Shown here: one piece after another, positions 37,000 to 50,139 of the stretch
How the letters are laid out: the number at the start of each line of letters is the position of its first letter
Position numbering within the stretch: position 1 is the stretch's first letter
Source: Norana najaformis
Lineage: Eukaryota > Annelida > Clitellata > Crassiclitellata > Hormogastridae
NCBI GenBank assembly: GCA_964023275.1
Contig: OZ029921.1
Coordinates: forward strand, 14,549,306-14,613,305
Length of the DNA: 64,000 bases
Direction: 5' to 3'
Notes under the pieces: model-generated
The model's input: the letters and a program-made list of their open reading frames with translations, nothing else
Database searches by the model: none
What the model was told of the DNA's origin: nothing
Program-made: the position numbers and the translations under genes

Positions 37000-37560
37000 A
37001 TTTATAAGGCGCCACTTCGAGGTAAACGCCTCAGAGATGCCTCTGGCCCTCCAACCCAGAAGCACTGGGGAATAAGAAGGTCTTCAAGCGCTTGCGGAAA
37101 AGAGGAGGAGATAGACTAAGAAGTTCCTGGCGTAGGTCATTAGGAAGCTCATTCCAGAAAGCGGGACCAACTACAGCAAAACTTCTGCGCTGGGGCCGTA
37201 GCTGTTCGGACCGATGGGACAAGCAAGTCGCCCCGTACCGCCGAACGAAGTAGGCTGCGGCCCGGAATGGAGGAGGCCAAAACAGAGCTCCCTGAGATGA
37301 AATGGGGCGCAACCTAAGAGGCAATTACGTACAAGAGCCAGCATTTTAAATTGTATACGCTCCTGGATAGGCAGCCAGTGAAGCTCCCCTGAAATGTACA
37401 TTCATATAAGCAGAGATGTGGCCAAACATAGGGATACCTCCCATCAGACGAGCAGCAGCGTGCAAGATAGATTGTAGTTGCGAGATGCAGGAGAGACTCA
37501 AGCCAGCAAAGACAGCATTGCCATCGTCAATCCTGGAACAAATAAACTGTGGGTAGATTC
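37000..37560 (-). mobile_element. LINE 3' fragment with long C-terminal ORF pieces
   Basis: The minus strand encodes, in order, DDGNAVFAGLSLSCISQLQS, AARLMGG, ELHWLPIQERIQFKMLALVR, NCLLGCAPFHLRELC and AFWNELPNDLRQ to FRKRLKTFLF. This is the typical L2/CR1-type RT C-terminus. It uses two overlapping frames, so it is broken. The plus-strand start AAGGCGCCACTTCGAGG is a hairpin tail seen in other copies. Confidence 0.88.
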
Positions 37561-38029
37561 GTGCTTTTAAAAACTGTAATGATTCAAGTACTATTGTAAT
37601 TGGACTGTTCGTTTAATTATAATTACGAAAATCTTTAGTTAACACTACGCTACGAATTGGGCAAGTCGACGTTCGAATTTCGATGGCTGACAACTTTGAA
37701 AGATCGTCGACTGTATGTTTCTCTGTTTAGAGTGCTTCAATGCTAAATTTTAGGTAAAAACGGGTGTCTTTGCATAAACCCGTGAAAGTAATGGCCGTTA
37801 ATAACTTAACATCAGATACTAAGGAGGCAGGAATACACTTAGGCTATGCATTTCTTGTATGCTTGGTAATCAGTTACAACTGCTAGGATTGGGACAGGGT
37901 TCTCCAGTTATCTGTGTAGTGTGCATGGTTCCCTGCTACAGGGTCAAGATATATCGCAGAGCATCCCTTAAATACGACCCACATAGATCGAATGTCTTGA
38001 AACAGATGCTCAGCCGTCAGTGTGGATAA

Positions 38030-38190
38030 TCAGTCGCCGTGTGTCACGGTGGCCGATTGGTTTGCCTCGTAACGCCGACTGTGCGAATTCGAACCTACCA
38101 TCAGACGGTTACTATGTACTTTACGCCCAGTTGCTGAGCGCTTTCGATTGATGCTATGCTTCTTAGATAGTGGCGCTTTATGAATACAGA
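38030..38190 (+). mobile_element. tRNA-derived SINE
   Basis: GTGGCCGATTGGTTTGCC is an A-box region and GTGCGAATTCGAACCTACC a B-box region. The tail CGATTGATGCTATG then GTGGCGCTTTATGAAT matches tails at 49230 and 61449. Confidence 0.65.
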
Positions 38191-38700
38191 AATAAAAATA
38201 GCATAAGTTTCAGATAGGCTATTAACCTATTACTCGTATAATAGGCTTATAAATGGTGACCTACATGCAAATTGCATATGACATGAGCATATGCAAATTA
38301 GTAAACCAATGAAATCATGTAAGGAATGGATCTCAAAATAACAAATAAACCAGAGAATTTAGTTGAGAAAATCTAAGGAAGGAAAGAGAGTTTTATTACT
38401 CGTTTAGCATAAAATGTTTGCTTGTTCTGTCTGTTTATCGGTCTTTCTCTGTCCATCTTTGTCTGTCTGTGTGAAGATCTCTCTGACTGATTTACACCAG
38501 ATAACGGGTCCTTTTTGGTAGCATACGCTGCTTGACGGATACATTGCGTGCTTCTACGCAGATTTCTTCCTTTCTTTGCCCTTCTTTAAGCCAATACACT
38601 GTAGAAGGAATCTACCTCTTTGCATCTCGTCTTGTTGTTCATGCATTCCTTTTATGATCAGCTTATCGAAATAGACACGATTTTTTGCACAATGCATAGT

Positions 38701-39173
38701 TCATTTCCAGTCTCTCTGGCAACATATTTCGTCAATTTCCGACATAATCTTTTCTGGCGCCATCTGGAAACTAAAGTCATCATGCGACTGTAAAAGGGAA
38801 AAGTGAACTGGAGTAGTTGGGGGCTCCTCATATATTGCGGATGGACCTGAGACAATCACCAATAGTTGTCCGATGTATGGTTGACTGGATGATTTGCATT
38901 TTGAGACTGGCTGGTCGCTCGTCAGCTCTGTCGCTGACTGCAACGGACTCGTTGTTCTTCTCAACAGAACAGAGGCCCTATCTTCCGATGCAGACACTGC
39001 AATTAAGAGATGCTGATGGCTGTTGCCGCTTCCCCGACTGAAGCGACGGCTGTTCCTGGACTTATACCAGCCTTCAGACGCCTTCGGCTGTAGCCTCAGA
39101 AGCAATCGCCGAGTAATACAAGCTATAGACCCTGTGTCTGATGGTCGCCGAGTAACCTGAGGAACAAAGCAAT
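38701..39173 (-). CDS. possible terminal exon of an unknown gene
   Basis: An open segment of 157 codons starts after a very good acceptor (TTGCTTTGTTCCTCAG|GTT) and ends in a stop at 38701. An AATAAA on the same strand near 38392 could serve polyadenylation. The frame is also open upstream to 39303. The product is Ser- and Arg-rich, ending QMAPEKIMSEIDEICCQRDW; I recognise no domain. It could be a last exon of a gene to the right, or chance. Confidence 0.3.
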
Positions 39174-40999
39174 TGCATCGTTCATTATTTTTACTGGTTT
39201 TACTTTTTTCGGTTTCAAATTTATACAATTTTTCCTTCAGAGTGCTTTTGAAATTGGTTGGATGTACAGACACAGTCTGAATAAGGCACTCCATGTTCTG
39301 CACTGTCTGGAGAGGAAATCATGCCGTTTCAAAGTTTACAACTGATCGCAGTCAGGGGTGGCGCTGGCCAGAGGTCTGGAGATATGGACCCTATCCATGG
39401 CCTGGATTACATACAAGATTACTAGAAATCCGGTGAGTTGTGGCGTATTTTGGAGAGGAGTCTACAGCTCGTTAAATATCCTTTCCCAGCTCTATGCATC
39501 TAGTGATGCTCTTTCTCACGCTCAACTAGCGCCAAGACCGTTTTCCATTGGGGTTTCGCCCCGGACTCTGCTCGGGCAATTATGACGCTCTCCAAGACTC
39601 ACTACTAGTCTGGGGAGGGGATACCTCTTAACCCCCTTCCTAGCCGCCCCCGAATCGCAGTTCTTATGGTCGTAATGAAAATAATACTTACTGCAGCATG
39701 TACAAGCACCTATATGCACAAGTAATAAGAAATTTAAAAGGTTGATAGCTTCATGTTGGTATTTTAGTAGCATTCTATAGCGCATCGATCCTATGTACAG
39801 CAAAGAAAAAGGTTTATTTAATGTTACGTCGGTAGTTAACGAATGAATAATATATATGCATATACATGTGTACAGTGTGAGAGAAGATAAACATGCCAAC
39901 GGAGAGTGCTCAAAAAGGTTGGGAGGTTAGTGTTGGCCTATCAGATATTATTTGGACAAAATATGTACAACACAGTGAAATACAAAACTAAATTCTGTTT
40001 TTAGTGGATTATAAGTTTTAAGCTTTTCAGATCGATATAGATTTCCAAATGGCAGAGTGCGATTTGTGTGGGGATTGTATTTATGTACATATCTTTATAC
40101 TGCAGAAATATTGCTTTTTGTTCACAGTAAACTCATTTGAAGACTGCTAGCATTAAAAGTGTACTGTGCCATTTATTATGCCATACAGTGTGCGATGTAG
40201 CCTACCAGACCCCCATCCGCTATGAAAGTAATAATCAAACTGTTGCGCATATCACTGATGTTAATCGCTTCCTGTAGTCTCCAAATTGGAGGAAAATTCT
40301 CTTCCACTCGACGATGTCTGATCTACGCACCTGGACAACGGGACAACCAGAGAATACAAACGACTCCAGGTAACGTGTAACCGATCAGAGCGAAGTGCTG
40401 GAATAGTTTGTTTCAATTGTCAAGATCCTAGGGTCAGCGGACTATTTCTCAGGGAAGGGCAGGGCAGGTTTTATCAAAGACTATTCAAGCTGCTGCTGCT
40501 GGCAACTGCGTCTCAGCTGAAGTTGAGATAACATCAGTACGTTTGTAGACTTCAGAGCATGAGAATGAACTAAAGGGACTGGGCTGTTTCGTTTGGCCAG
40601 TCTTTGGGTTTGCAGCATCTTAAAAAATTTTCCTACAATGCGCTTTGTAAATGCACAAACATCAAAGGGTTCGGTCTGTTCCGCGAACAAATTGGTCTAT
40701 GCGTTGAAATTCGTGGCCGAGAAGCGTCCCGGGCTGATGGAGGGAGACCAGTGATGCTGATATTCATCAAAAGACGCTCATTAACCGGAGATTATACTCT
40801 GAAATATTATCTGCTAAATGCTAATGTCATCAGGTGCCATGACGTGGCTTGAGAGTTGTCTGAAGACGTGAACTATTACTGTTTCCAATAACTAGACATT
40901 TCATGTGTTGCCTGTTATATTCTGACAAAACACAGTTGCAGGGCAAAAAGTTACAATTTACTTCTAAGAGCAGCACCAGTTTAAGCGTGCAATGCAACC

Positions 41000-41320
41000 T
41001 CAGGGTCTGTAGTAGCGACGAAGTTTGTTTGCGGATCGAGCAGACACGAACAGAAGATGGCAGATGCTAGAGGGATCTGCTAGCGCCGTCCGCGTTGTCT
41101 GTGCTCGGCCTCGTTCTTCGTCTTCGGCTGAGTGGATTACGAGGAGTCGCTGAGTCTCCACCGCTGCAGCGCCTTTGGCCAACGCTGACATTTAGATGAA
41201 CCGCCAGCGACAACAACGACCCAGGATCTCGAGCATCAATAGCTGCTGCTGCTGCTGCTACTGCAATTGCGGCCATTGGCCACTGCAACAGGCGATGACA
41301 TGGACGACAGCCGACCAACT
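41000..41320. promoter_or_regulatory. CpG-rich patch, possible promoter
   Basis: GC- and CpG-rich against an AT-rich surround, with a short GCT run, keeping several frames open. This could be a promoter or a 5' exon; no transcript evidence in the sequence. Confidence 0.25.
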
Positions 41321-42291
41321 ATAAATTCGCAGCTATTTCATCAATAGACCTACAGGGTCGTCCGTCGACAGGCCGAGACTTACGGAGACAGGCCGAGACA
41401 GAGAGAAATACGGAGGGAGAGGGGAAAAGATGGAGGGAGAGAGAGGAAGAGAGAGAGGGAGAGAGGAAATGGCAAAGCGCATAAGAGCCAGAGGATACGT
41501 CGATTGCAACTTCATATCCATCCTATTGCAGCATTAAGTTGCATCGGTCGTTGAAGAATTTCTTTGACATAACTTGACATCAAATTCCGATGCGTCCGTC
41601 GTAAGTCGAATCATCGTTCGCTTATTGATTGCAACGATACATCAAATACGGGCGAAAGTGTTAGAAAGATTTCGTTTCCATAATCTACACTCAAGTCTTT
41701 TATGGGTTGATTCAGCCGATCCGAGGGAGAATTTGATCGTAATGAGAATGAGCTTGACCTGCTTCTGCCTCGGCTGTAAATATGCTTCACTTCATCATAT
41801 GACATCAGTCGGAACATTTAATGCGCAGTAAAGTTGATGTATTTCAAAAATATACAGTATACTTATGTGCATATATTACAAAACTCTGGTGGAAAACTTT
41901 GCATGTGTAAACTTTGAGCATATGGCAAAAAATAAGACAGCAAAAATCGCATGTCAACATTTCAAAACTTTTCAAAACTTTTACAGTTGTGATATCAATA
42001 TTGCAGATACAAAGCCAAATGTAGCATAAAACTAAAGTCTGCTGACGAAATATAATGTAGATATGTGATCTGATTCTACGAAAATTCCGATTGTGAAAAA
42101 GAACCTATGTCAGTCTGGCCTGAACTTGGTCAACTGGAATTTTAAACATCTATTCTGCACTAACATTACCCGCCTAGAAAATGTTGAAAAATGCTGAAAA
42201 GGAGGGACCTCCTACATAGGACGAGCTTAGCTATCAACCTAGGAAGTGCAAGTCGGTGAGCACACGTGTACCGCGAAACAACTTCTGGCTC

Positions 42292-42316
42292 ATCATCATC
42301 ATCATCATCATCATCA

Positions 42317-42349
<33 letters not shown>

Positions 42350-42363
42350 TCTTTCTCTCTCTC
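42292..42363. repeat. (CAT)n(CT)n microsatellite
   Basis: About eight CAT units directly followed by CT-rich units. Confidence 0.95.
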
Positions 42364-42419
42364 ATGCCACTACTATCAAGGAACAGTGAATAAATACGTC
42401 AACTGTTAACCCTAAATGT

Positions 42420-42800
42420 TGATCATTTCTGTTGGTTGTTTTCCACATACAAGCATTGTTCGATTACCGACGAACATGTCCTTCACGAATATCTTAGAAG
42501 GCGCTACGCAACTGTCCCGAATCGAATAACATTTATTTGAGACAGAGTTATAAGTTATGATCAGTCGTTTGGCGCAACCGTGTATTGCGAGCTCTGTCCA
42601 TCTGGTTAGAATTTTGAGTGTGGCGTCAACTGCCAGCCATGGATGGGTTGTCGTTGGTCTTTGCGTCTGTTTTGCAAGAGTCAGCCGTCCACAAGCGCCG
42701 GACTGTGCAATCTTCTTCCACTCTTGCATTAAGCAGTGCTTGTAGTCAGCAGCGTCTTTCGAGGATGCTCAAAGAGAGCTATATAATTGTTGAGCTGCAT
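42420..42800 (-). mobile_element. possible Tc1/mariner-type transposase C-terminal remnant
   Basis: The minus strand encodes DYKHCLMQEWKKIAQSGA followed by a basic stretch. It resembles the QEWxxIPQ segment near the end of Tc1/mariner transposases. The match is short, so this is tentative. Confidence 0.25.
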
Positions 42801-43807
42801 GGGTTGCTATCTACCATTGTCTGCACTTGGTATCCATTAATCTAACGTGCATAGTGAGTAGCCAAGAAAACAGATTACTCCACAGGAGCAGAGTCGACGG
42901 AGGTTTGTGACAACTATAAGAATGTCTCGAAGAGTCGAAAATCTCTAGACCGACTTAGGCTAAGCGGCCTTGGAAATAAAGCCCCTATCCGTCTGTCTGA
43001 CTGCCTGTCTGTCTGTCTGTCTGTCTGTCTGGGATTCCTCATTTATTTTTCCAACGACGATCGTTCGCAGTTATGCTGACAATTCAGACCTATTCAAGGT
43101 CTGTAGGTAATCATGTATGCATAGTTGCATACACCTGGCATTTATATGTTTTACAGAACGTGTAGAAACTGCAGACGATAATTGTCCATTTTTTGCCTGT
43201 GCTCATCAGCAATAATTATAATTATTAGTCCTCGTCGTATGTTTTTAATCTGGCTGTCATATCTTGCGGCCGAAGCGCAGTAATCGATCAACTGAGGGAT
43301 GACATTTCCGTTCGGACCTAAACGAACGGCCACCATAACTTCACTGGATGCAGAGGAATTCGTGTCCATAGCAACGCACAGGTGGCTAAAGGCAGCCATT
43401 TTACTGCACAACGACCACGCAGGACGGAAGCGCATCCGCCTCTCGCATCGATTAATTGAAGGCGTTTATTGCTTCATCAGCAGCAGAAAAATACAATCAC
43501 AATGCAAGAATAGCATAAGTTATAAATGTTTCCGGTGATGCTGTTAAAAGGACAACCTAAAATGGTTAGCAAACCCTTTAGGTGTATGGTTGTCCCCTTA
43601 CAATTAGAAGTATTTCAGCTGGCTAAACGATTTATATATTTTTAATTGCTTATCAGTGAATATGACTGAAAGTAAATACATAGAAAAACTTAACTAGCAA
43701 GAACAGTTGAGTCTTTTATAAATGCACAGTGCACTGAGCATGCACATTTAATGCTTTAATTTTATTTTGAAACGTGACAAAGACAATGTACTTGTTAAGG
43801 TAGCAGG

Positions 43808-43886
43808 AAAATGATGGAAAATGCTCGCGACCACAATTTTGAAACTCTCTTTCAAAATTGTGATCGCGAGCATTTTCCATCATTTT
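43808..43886. repeat. 37-bp-arm foldback
   Basis: Arms 43808..43844 and 43850..43886 are inverted copies with one mismatch and a 5-nt loop. A further half copy of the right arm (CTCTCTTTCAAAATTGTGAT) follows at 43891. Confidence 0.95.
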
Positions 43887-44410
43887 TACTCTCTTTCAAA
43901 ATTGTGATCCCAATCATTTGGTAGAAAACAAATGCAGTTTGTCATATAAATTATACATAGACCGAATCTCCGTCATACTAAATATGCATGACATAATACG
44001 AAGATACATTCGTATAATAATTTTGGTGCTATTACATAAAGGTATATGGATGGATATATAGTACTTGGTAGCAGATGCTAATGCATTGCACCTCTGAGTC
44101 TGGAGGTGCTTCAGATGAAATGGGTGACTTTGGGTGACATGTCCTCTGCCCCAATGATCGACGCCTCTGCCATATATTCAGCTAAATGGAAAGGTTTTCG
44201 GACAAACGGATTTCTGTCCGAGGCTTGTGCTTAAACCGAAATATCGTCTTACCTTAGAACCACGGCTCTAAAGTCTACATATCTGTATTATATGAGCATT
44301 GAGCAGATATAAATGTAGAAGCACAAAGATAATGTTTCATTGGCAACAGAAGTCATACAGCTTGCTTACCTACTTACTAACTTACTTATTTACTTGCTTG
44401 TCTACTCACA

Positions 44411-44888
44411 GCAACAGGAGGGTTTTTACGGAGAACACGAGACATCAGAAATCCGGGCATCGCTTAAGCACAGAGTGTATGCCAAGTTTGACGACGAATT
44501 GTTTATTACACACGAAAAAGTTAAATCGGACCTCGTTCGCTATGTAGAGGGGAGAGCACGTAACCATTCGGCCACGATTCCACCTGTCCTCTATGCACGT
44601 GAAGAGCAGAGGACCAGAAAGGCAAGGCCTTCGATGGCTGCAGATAATGACATCGTAAAACGGACAGCAGCATCTTTACCATGCACGAAAACATCTTCTC
44701 AAAGCCGCAACAGCTTTCAATGGGAACGCATTTCCATAATGCAGCCATCTTTTATGGCTGGAACGGTCGTACGAAATAGAAATTATTCTGCGGCCGAGTG
44801 CGTTTGCTCCGAATTATGGGCAGTTTCAATTCTAATGCAGAATTTAGAACACAATGAATCGTTTAGAGGTCGTTCCAAGATTGCCTGA
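44411..44888 (+). CDS. possible exon, FLYWCH-transposon-like or unknown
   Basis: 158 open codons follow an excellent acceptor (CTTGTCTACTCACAG|CAA) and end in a stop. The part HEKVKSDLVRYVEGRARNHS, then PPVLYAREEQR, loosely resembles the segment after FLYWCH zinc fingers in multicopy transposon proteins. I see neither the zinc finger nor an upstream exon. Either a terminal exon of an unknown gene or a transposon remnant. Confidence 0.3.
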
Positions 44889-45214
44889 GCATGTCTCACC
44901 GAATGATGAATTGACATCATCCAGGTAAAATCTGTTGCAGACTAACAATCTAATAACAACCAACACCGTCAAGATGATTCAGAATGACGCTGTTGTTGCT
45001 GCCTGTTGTTGCTACGACAAACTAAGTCGGGGTAACAACAGCAACAACAACGACAGAACAACTACTAATGTTTAGCGCAGTCATTATGCCCACCACTACT
45101 TGCAATACAACTATTTTACCGCTAGACGACGTACTGACTGGATAGCTGAATGTCTGTATGGCTGAATGTCTGGATGGCTGAATATCTGGATGGCTGAATG
45201 TAATGTAATGACGA

Positions 45215-45590
45215 CAATTTATATAGCATCGTAAGTAGCAGGCTACTTCTAGGGTGCTTCACAAAGTCAAAAGTCAGTCCAAATACTAGAAGTTATTCAG
45301 TAAACAGAATTTAAGCTGTTTTTATTAGAGGTTGACACTTTTGGACTTCTGAATGGATACCGGAGGGCTGTTCCAAGCACGCGGACCAGCGACCCGAAAG
45401 GCCCGATAACCCACTCTAGTCTTAGATGCCGGTACAAATACATTGGCGGACGTTGGGGTCATCAGATAGTGGCCTGATGCTGTGTGCAAGATAGCGTGGT
45501 GCGCAGTTGTTCAGACATTTGTACAGAAGAAGGCAAAGTTTAAATTTTACGCGCTCCCGATCTTTAGCCATGTATGGAATTCTGGATGGG
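45215..45590 (-). mobile_element. LINE 3' fragment
   Basis: The minus strand encodes RVGYRAFRVAGPRAWNSPPV then SIQKSKSVNL, the GPRxWNSLP segment of L2/CR1-type RT C-termini. The plus-strand start AATTTATATAGCATCG is the usual tail. Confidence 0.65.
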
Positions 45591-47812
45591 TAAAAATCTG
45601 GATGGCTGAGTGTCTGGATGGCTGATTAGTTTGGCTGTAAGGAAAACTGTATAAGGCTAGATGGCTAGAGATGGATTCCAGGGTCTGCATCTTTTCCTGC
45701 ACCTGGAAAAGCAAAAAGGGAAAAAGGGCCTGAAATACTTATTTCAGAATTATTAAAAATCCATAAGTGATTATTGGCTTGCAAGCCCTTTGACTTTGAG
45801 GTCACCATTTGACCCTGCTTCCAACCTGAATACTTCCGTCTACCTCTGTGTCTCTGCATCTGTATCACTTTGCGATTAATCAGTTGGTGAATGTCTGCGT
45901 ATGCATATGCTTGTCTTTCTTTGCTGACATTTTACATATGTCGGTTTTATTCTGTCAGTCTTCTGTCTGTCTTGATTTGTCTGCCTGTCTCTCTCAAGCA
46001 CATGCCAGTGAGTTAGTTATATGGTCACCTGGACATCTATATGGCGCGTTCTACAGGTCGCTTGAAAGCGCTCAATATTGCTACCACCAAATTTTATAAT
46101 ATTTGCAGCAAACACATTTACGTAAGCCGCCTATTTTGGGCTCCTAGTGTAAAGAAACTGTTTGTTCTTTTCAAATCTAATTCAAAGGGAACGGTTTTAA
46201 GAAATTAAATGATCATACCTGTTATTCGTAACGCCAAATGAAGAAATATTAAGACTTACATTACATTAGCGGCACGAACTCCTTTGAGAGGTTCTTGAAA
46301 GGCGCTATACAAATGTTCATATACATAGATACATTAATATTCTTTGTGGCCGTTACCATATTGCAGGAATTATTGCAGGAATTTACTTATTAAATCTAGA
46401 ATAAAGAGGATTAAGAACACAGTTTAAGAGGAAGCAACTACTACTCATTAAGGCAAACATGACGGAAGTTACATATATTTCACTTAAGAGAGTGTGTGTC
46501 GGTTCTTCTTTAACTCCGCCAAGTCTTGCCTTCATTATGTAATATATGTAATCGGTATAAAGTGGCAGCGGTAACACGCTCCTAGGCGTCTTAACATGTT
46601 GCATAACTCCGAATTTTGCACAGACCTTTTGTGAATCAGCTTTCTCTTATCTCTTTATCTCGTTGTCCATCTCTCAGCATTCTGTGTGTGTGTGTGTATA
46701 TCCCTGCTTTTCGTCTCCAAGCTTAAAATTAGCTGTCTCTCGTTCTCTTTTTGTGCTCATGTCTCTCACTGTGTGTGTGTCTCTGGTTTTGTTTCTCTGC
46801 CTTTGTCCACATGTTTCTGTGTGCTTTTGTTTATCAGTCTCTTTCTCTGTATATTTCCATGTTTCTCTGCCTCTGCCTTTCTATCTGCTTCTCATTTGTA
46901 TGTTTTCCTCTGACGAAATGGAAATAGGTGAAGCCAGCTGTGCATGCAGCCTATAGGCCTAACTGCATTCCTCCTCTCACAGTTTACGAACTGAAATGAG
47001 GCAATAAATGAAATGACTCTTTCGATCGATCAGAATCATTTTATACTTCTAAAAGTTTCTGTCTTTCAAAACGAATCCTCACTTTCGCCCATTCAGTTTG
47101 CTCAGCTATGACATCATACTGAACTGTAGGCCTACTAACGCTTTATTTAGGCTGGCAGATTGAAAAGGGTACCACAGAAAACTTACAGAATGAAGTAAAG
47201 TAATAAAAACATTAATTTCTTTTTCAATTCCACTTTGGAAAGAATATGAATCGTTTGTAAGATTCATTTTCTATACTTATTAATTTTTTATTTCTATGTA
47301 CTCTAGGTATAAATATTATCTAAGTGATTATTTTTAATATACATGACGTCGCGAATTCATTTAAATTAACTTAGACGGGAAAAATTGCAAATTATTTTCA
47401 GAAGGAATATACAGGCTTACGATAAAGAGATTCAGTGGATATTTGTTTCTGGATGTCAAAATAATCTTAAAAGTAATAAAAGCACATTAATGTCAAAAAG
47501 ATGGTCAGACAGTTGTTGGAACTAGCAATACAAAATAGATTAAATATTGATCTAAAAAGTTAACAGCAGCTTATTTAAGAGCGTGGTGGTGTTTTTATTG
47601 TGTATGTTTTCAGAATGGGGCTACAGATTAAAATTCAACAAACGTGATTTTTTCATATTTTTTCATATTTAGTAAAAGTGGCATTTAAACAAGTTCATAA
47701 AAATAATGGCTGATTTTGTAACTGTACTGATAAAATTAGTCATTTATTTCACTTATTTGAAATTTATGTTGTCTGTTATCTCACAAATGCTGAAACAGTT
47801 GGTTATCTCCTG

Positions 47813-47838
47813 ACGGACGGACGGACGGACGGACGGAC
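47813..47838. repeat. (GACG)n microsatellite
   Basis: Six to seven uninterrupted GACG units. Confidence 0.95.
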
Positions 47839-48555
47839 AGAAAACCTGAAGATTGAGACTCAATTAAAATAAACGTTAAACGATACCAGGAAGACGGTAC
47901 TTAGCTTAGAGCCAAACTTCAACCTAGATCCTCCCTGTAGTGTTGTGCTTGATTCGCTTAATGCCTTACTGGCTAAGAACTAGTCAAGCGCTGCCCGTGC
48001 ATCTTCATCTGCTTTTTATAAAAGATCACATGACTGTATGGCTATGGGTCATAGTGGCCGTCTTTCCTTACCAGACAATTTATGTCCGCTTTTATAACAC
48101 ATTACTTTGAAATTGTGGTTGGTAGAATCGCACCCTAAGCCATCCATTATTCGGATGCGAAACTGCCTCCAGCTGCTAAAGAGTGTTGTCTCATCATAGA
48201 CCTCGTTTCCTTAATTTCATCCTCTTCTTCAGTCGTCACATTGTCTCTAAATCCACCGTCTTGTAATTGGCATTCATGTAGCGCCTTTTAGAGAGGATCT
48301 GCAAAGAGCTGTTAACGGATCACGATCTCATTAATAAAAGCAACGTTGCCATTAACTTCCTTTTCTTACTGGACAAATTATGGTCGTTATTCACACAGCA
48401 AAGCCTGAAGTTGGCAGACACTGTTTGCTCTAAGAGTGTAAAACTGTTTTCTTTAATCCACTTGCGACCATTTGGGTCCTTCTTCTACTCTCACTATTGT
48501 CTCTCTCCTCCCTCTCCACCAACGACCCTGGAGCTAGGGTTTCTTTATGGAAACG

Positions 48556-48768
48556 CCTTGTTGTTAATGCGCTGTTGTTAAAACAGTGCTGTTGTTAAAA
48601 CAGTGCTGTTGTTAAAACAGTGATGTTGTTAAAACAGTGCTGTTGTTAAAACAGTGATGTTGTTAAAACAGTGATGTTGTTAAAACAGTGCTGTTGTTAA
48701 AACAGTGATGTTGTTAAAACAGTGATGTTGTTAAAACAGTGCTGTTGTTAAAACAGTGATGCGCTAAA
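48556..48768. repeat. 17-bp minisatellite with higher-order pattern
   Basis: About 12 copies of CAGTGCTGTTGTTAAAA. The sixth base alternates C or A in the order C,C,A,C,A,A,C,A,A,C,A, so the later part repeats as a 51-bp trimer. Confidence 0.97.
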
Positions 48769-48859
48769 GCCAGAGGTTGTTTTCCGCTCCATTCCCAGTC
48801 ACTGACCCCAAACTAAACCCAGTTAATCTATCAGCACACTTTCTCTCATGTTTGTGCAA

Positions 48860-49050
48860 TTCAGTCAATCAATCGATCGATTAATCAATCAACCAATCAA
48901 ACAATCAGTTAATCAATCATTCAATCAAGTAACCAAGCATTCAATCAATCATCCACTCAGTCAATAACTCAATCAATCAGTCACACAAACAAGCAACCAG
49001 CCAATCATACAAGCAAATCGTCACTCAATCAGCCAGTCAATTATTCAAAG
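48860..49050. repeat. degenerate (AATC)n region
   Basis: Interrupted CAATCAAT-type tetramers over nearly 200 bp. Confidence 0.85.
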
Positions 49051-50139
49051 TAGGATGCTACAAAAGAAGAAGATGATTCGGTCATGCACGATCGATTTCA
49101 TCGAAGAAAGGTATCGATTGAAACACTGGATGACTCTACAGGATGTTGCTTATCCACCATAGGCTGTTTCTCTGTCTTAGTGGACTGGTCTTCTGGATAC
49201 TGACCTGACTGCAGCTTGGTTTTGGTGCGCCATCGATTGATGCTTTGTGCATTAGACATCGGCGTGAATAGAAGTTATTAATTACTTAATAGTGAATATT
49301 AATGTTGGCTTTTGACAGCGCTGACAGGTACTGTACGTGTAGAAATAACAACGATAACATGGACAGGGAGAGAACAAATAGAGAAACAAGGCAAATAGGA
49401 ATGGGCCAAATCGAATAGGGTATGTGAAGCAGATAAGACAGAAACAGAAGAAGCAGGAATACACACACACTTGCACACACACACATAAACACATCAATCG
49501 TGCACGACCGAATCAGTGTCTTCTGTCAGATGCACTTGCTTCTATGTCTAAAATGCAGGCAATTGTGACTGAAGCATAAACCGGATTGTCCTCAAATCGG
49601 CTGAGGCTGAATGCGCTAAAGACACAATTCATCTGATTTGGCACACGACAGGCAAAAGCAAAGATGGACACAGAGGCGACAGTGTCGACATTTCCAAATT
49701 GGAAACCACAAGACGTCGTCCGGAACCTTAGCGTTGCTTCTGGATGAGATTAACTGTATGGCATTGTCCTTCCTGTTGTAACGAAGGTGTCTCTCTATGC
49801 ACTGTGTTGAGGATTGGAGAAAGGAGATCAGCTGTTGCGACTTGGCTCGCTCTCTTCCAAGGCAGGTCTCGGAATTGGGTGTCCCGATAAACTAAGATGA
49901 TGAGCAATACTTCAGACTTTCATTCGCGACACACAGTATAGCATATCAAGAAACAATCTCTTCGTATATACATGCATAGGCTTAAAATCATCGCTTATAT
50001 ACTAATACAAAGGTCGGCCGTAAGCAAAAGTCATTGCCTACTTTGTCCATTTAAAATGCGCGTCTAAGATGTTCTGGGTTCAATAAACTTTCACCAATGC
50101 AGCGTTAATCGCATATTCAGCCCAATACCAGCCATGTTC

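Larger units (their letters stand above)
34324..38700. other. upstream of the SLC4A11 first coding exon
   Basis: Probably carries the SLC4A11 promoter or 5' untranslated exons, but I see no clear TATA or initiator. An AG at 34343 (minus, TTCGTAG|CTGAAGG) could be the acceptor of the first coding exon. Contains two LINE tails, a MITE and a SINE, listed separately. The stretch 35450..36990 is AT-rich and unrecognised. Confidence 0.5.
39174..44410. other. no supported gene
   Basis: Includes a CpG-rich patch (41000..41320), (CAT)n(CT)n at 42292..42363, a possible DNA-transposon remnant (42420..42800), (CTGT)n at 43003..43030 and a foldback (43808..43886). The rest is unrecognised. Confidence 0.5.
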
